Positions 5,603 to 7,464 of a stretch of 7,464 nt of DNA are shown one piece after another. The position numbers and the translations under genes were made by a program. Origin of the DNA: Thermoplasmata archaeon (GTDB taxonomy: Archaea; Thermoplasmatota; Thermoplasmata; GCA-020350865); assembly GCA_020350865.1 (NCBI GenBank), contig CP070726.1, positions 739,004 through 746,467 on the forward strand. The letters are read 5' to 3'. The notes beneath the pieces are model-generated. The model had not been told where the DNA came from. It was given only the letters and a program-made list of their open reading frames with translations, and did not search any database. How positions within the stretch are numbered: position 1 is the first letter of the stretch; every line of letters begins with the position of its first letter.

Positions 5603-5609
5603 GGGTGAG
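5603..5609 (+). promoter_or_regulatory. Ribosome binding site deciding the PhaC start
   Basis: GGGTGAG matches the 3' end of archaeal 16S rRNA and lies 4-5 nt before ATG(5614). The alternative in-frame GTG(5605) is part of this very site, so it is unlikely to be the start. Confidence 0.55.
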
Positions 5610-5613
5610 ACGC

Positions 5614-6738
5614 ATGACCGGACATATTCATGATGGTACAAACGGACCTACAGACCTTCAGAGAAGGACCGCAAAGGCAGCAGAGCTGCTCATGAACCCC
5701 CCCGAAATCAAGGTGGGGACCACGCCCCACGAGGTGGTGTACCAGGACGGCAAGATGAGGCTTTTACACTATCTACCTTTGACCCAGAAGCAGCATCCCG
5801 TGCCCCTGCTTGTCGTATATGCCCTGATCAACAAGCCCTACATACTTGATTTGCAACCGGACAGAAGCGTTATTAGGAGGCTGCTTTCCGAGGGTTTTGA
5901 CGTGTATCTCATTGACTGGGGGTCACCCACCCCGGGGGACAGGTACCTTACACTGGACGACTATGTTAATTGGTACATTGATGATGTGGTGGACTTCATT
6001 AGAACCCGCCATGACCTGGACACCATTTCTGTTCTGGGGTACTGCATGGGCGGCACCCTGGCCGTGATGTATGTGGCATTACATCCAGAGAAGGTTAGAA
6101 ACTTCGTGCTCATGGCAGCGCCCCTGGATTTCGAGGCGGACCAGGGACTGCTCAAACAGTGGTCGAATAAAGACTACTTCCACCCTGACAAGCTCGTTGA
6201 CACCGTGGGCAACGTACCCGGAGAGTTTCTCAACTTCGGGTTCCTGCTCTTGGACCCCGTGAACAACCTGTACACGAAGTACCTCAAGTTCATAGAGAAG
6301 GTGGACAACGAGGACTTTGTGAAGATGTTCTTTCGAATGGAGAAGTGGATCAACGACGGCATCCCCCTTGCTGGTGAGGCCTACAGGGAGTTCATCAAGA
6401 AATGCTACCAGGAAAACCTGCTCGTGAAATCCAAGCTCACCATCAACGGCCATCGTGTGAACCTGAAGAACATCAAGATGCCGCTTTTGAGCCTTGTGGC
6501 ACAGTACGACCATCTGGTCCCACCCGAGTCCAGCATGTCCTTCAATGACCTCGTTCCCAGCAGTGACAAGTACATGATCATGTTTCCCACGGGCCATATC
6601 GGCCTATCCGTTTCCTCTGCATCCCACGCCAAGCTCTGGCCCCAGGTTGCCGGCTGGCTTGCGAAAAGATCCGTTGTGAAAGAATCAACTGAAAAGGTCT
6701 CGCGCTCGAAGAAGCCCAAGAAAAAGAGGAATAAATAA
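5614..6738 (+). CDS. phaC: Class III polyhydroxyalkanoate synthase catalytic subunit PhaC
   Basis: Polymerises (R)-3-hydroxyacyl-CoA into PHA at the granule surface with release of CoA, working with PhaE. 374 residues from ATG(5614). α/β-hydrolase fold: early strand PLLVVYALINKPYILDL, then FDVYLIDWGSP, and the lipase-like box GYCMGG with nucleophile Cys144. Asp299 (AQYDHLVPP) and His328 (GHIGLS) complete the triad. The spacing nearly equals the Cys149-Asp302-His331 triad of Allochromatium vinosum PhaC, supporting class III rather than the longer class I/II enzymes. LMAAPLDF after the nucleophile strand is also typical. The last 12 residues are mostly Lys/Arg, an addition beyond the core. All key residues are present and the enzyme should be active. 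Substrate chain length is expected to be short (C3-C5) from class membership. The upstream phaE ends 30 nt before it. Confidence 0.96.
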   Translation: MTGHIHDGTNGPTDLQRRTAKAAELLMNPPEIKVGTTPHEVVYQDGKMRLLHYLPLTQKQHPVPLLVVYALINKPYILDLQPDRSVIRRLLSEGFDVYLIDWGSPTPGDRYLTLDDYVNWYIDDVVDFIRTRHDLDTISVLGYCMGGTLAVMYVALHPEKVRNFVLMAAPLDFEADQGLLKQWSNKDYFHPDKLVDTVGNVPGEFLNFGFLLLDPVNNLYTKYLKFIEKVDNEDFVKMFFRMEKWINDGIPLAGEAYREFIKKCYQENLLVKSKLTINGHRVNLKNIKMPLLSLVAQYDHLVPPESSMSFNDLVPSSDKYMIMFPTGHIGLSVSSASHAKLWPQVAGWLAKRSVVKESTEKVSRSKKPKKKRNK

Positions 6739-6773
6739 AACCCATGACAGCATTATCCGCAGACGGGACTCAC

Positions 6774-7464
6774 ATGGACGAAGAACCAGGAAATTTTTTA
6801 ATCACCAAAGAGGACGGCATCTGCACAATCACCCTGAACAGACCCAAGGCCCTCAATGTCTTCAACGAGGACACCTTGAACGAGTTTTTCAATATCCTGG
6901 ATGATGTGAGCCGGGATGGGGAAGTGAAGGTGGTGGTGCTGCTCTCTGCCTGTGAAAAAGCTTTTACTGCAGGGGCTGACATCAAGCAGATGGTCCTGAT
7001 GGGCCCTGCGGAGGGGAAGAGCTGGTCCCAGCTCGGCCACAAGATCGCAAGAAAGCTGGAGACCCTGCCCCAGCCCGTGATCATCGGCGTCAACGGTTAT
7101 GTTCTGGGTGGTGGAGTGGAGTTCGCCTGCGCCTGCGATATCAGGATTGCATCTGAGGATTCGATTTTTTCCCAGCCCGAAATCGACATCGGCGTCATCC
7201 CCGGATGGGGCGGCACGCAGAGGCTGTCAAGGATTGTCGGGATAGCCAAGGCCAAGGAGATGATCTACACGGGCCAGAGGGTCGATGCCCACGAGGCCAA
7301 GGAAATAGGGCTCGTGAACCATGTGGTGCCCAAGGAAAAACTGGAAGAGGCCGTTTCGGCCAGGGCCCAGACCCTGGCAGCCCCGGGCACGCTGGCCCGC
7401 GGCGCGGCCCAGAACTCCCGCCCCCGCGGGGACGACTCATGCCGTCCGGCGGGCCGTGCGGCCG
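6774..7464 (+). CDS. Enoyl-CoA hydratase/crotonase family protein, 3' partial
   Basis: Hydrates 2-enoyl-CoA, typically to (S)-3-hydroxyacyl-CoA. Seen from ATG(6774) are ITLNRPKALN, the oxyanion-hole segment FTAGADIKQM, and GYVLGGGVEFACACD with Glu116. SQPEIDIGVIPGWGGTQRL follows, with Glu136, and then AKEMIYTGQRVDAHEAKEIGLVN. Both glutamates that correspond to Glu144/Glu164 of rat mitochondrial hydratase are present, 20 residues apart, so a true hydratase/dehydratase is likely. The frame is open to the window edge (230 codons of an expected ~255-260). The final ~28 codons, in extremely GC-rich sequence, no longer match the family and may be corrupted. ATG(6744), five bases after phaC's stop, is an alternative in-frame start. 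6774 was preferred because it gives the family-typical N-terminus. It is co-directional with phaC and probably feeds or drains 3-hydroxybutyryl-CoA, although its expected product has the wrong stereochemistry for PhaC. Confidence 0.9.
   Translation, partial: MDEEPGNFLITKEDGICTITLNRPKALNVFNEDTLNEFFNILDDVSRDGEVKVVVLLSACEKAFTAGADIKQMVLMGPAEGKSWSQLGHKIARKLETLPQPVIIGVNGYVLGGGVEFACACDIRIASEDSIFSQPEIDIGVIPGWGGTQRLSRIVGIAKAKEMIYTGQRVDAHEAKEIGLVNHVVPKEKLEEAVSARAQTLAAPGTLARGAAQNSRPRGDDSCRPAGRAA

Noticed and set aside
6079..6597. Minus-strand 172-codon ORF opposite phaC
   Set aside because: Antisense to a fully conserved PhaC catalytic domain; no family resemblance.

Overview
The window is a 7.46 kb fragment truncated at both ends. 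It probably comes from an archaeon, with a Euryarchaeota/Thermoplasmatota-like member my best guess. The signs are a surface protein crowded with N-glycosylation sequons, an archaeal-style Lrp/AsnC regulator, AT-rich TATA-like promoters, strong use of AGG/AGA arginine codons, and Shine-Dalgarno sites of the GGAGG/GGTGA type. The domain assignment is inference; a mesophilic bacterium is not excluded from sequence alone.

Layout. Positions 1-1833 (+) hold the 3' part of a long, cysteine-free glycoprotein with coiled-coil-like repeats, one C-terminal membrane helix and a very acidic cytoplasmic tail. Convergent to it is an Lrp/AsnC regulator (1864-2334, -). A long AT-rich intergenic stretch follows (2335-2889). 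It contains palindromes, TATA-like boxes and at most doubtful small ORFs.

The rest, all on the + strand, is a polyhydroxyalkanoate (PHA) locus. It consists of a FabG/PhaB-type 3-ketoacyl-CoA reductase (2890-3714), a 309-residue phasin-like/PhaE-like repeat protein (3758-4687), a PhaE-type synthase subunit (4762-5583), the class III PHA synthase catalytic subunit PhaC (5614-6738), and a crotonase-family enoyl-CoA hydratase cut by the right edge (6774-7464). The expected logic is that the reductase makes (R)-3-hydroxyacyl-CoA, PhaC with PhaE polymerises it, the repeat protein probably coats or organises the granule, and the crotonase links the locus to fatty acid or amino acid acyl-CoA turnover. 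The divergent Lrp is the obvious candidate regulator.

The most striking observation is that the 309-residue protein is nine consecutive units of exactly 29 residues with no gaps. The same 29-residue unit occurs four times, in the same register, at the N-terminus of the neighbouring PhaE, ahead of its family-typical C-terminal domain. This looks like a modular helical-repeat granule scaffold shared by two subunits. The last ~84 bases jump to about 85% GC and the crotonase loses family resemblance there, so that end may be an assembly or sequencing artefact.
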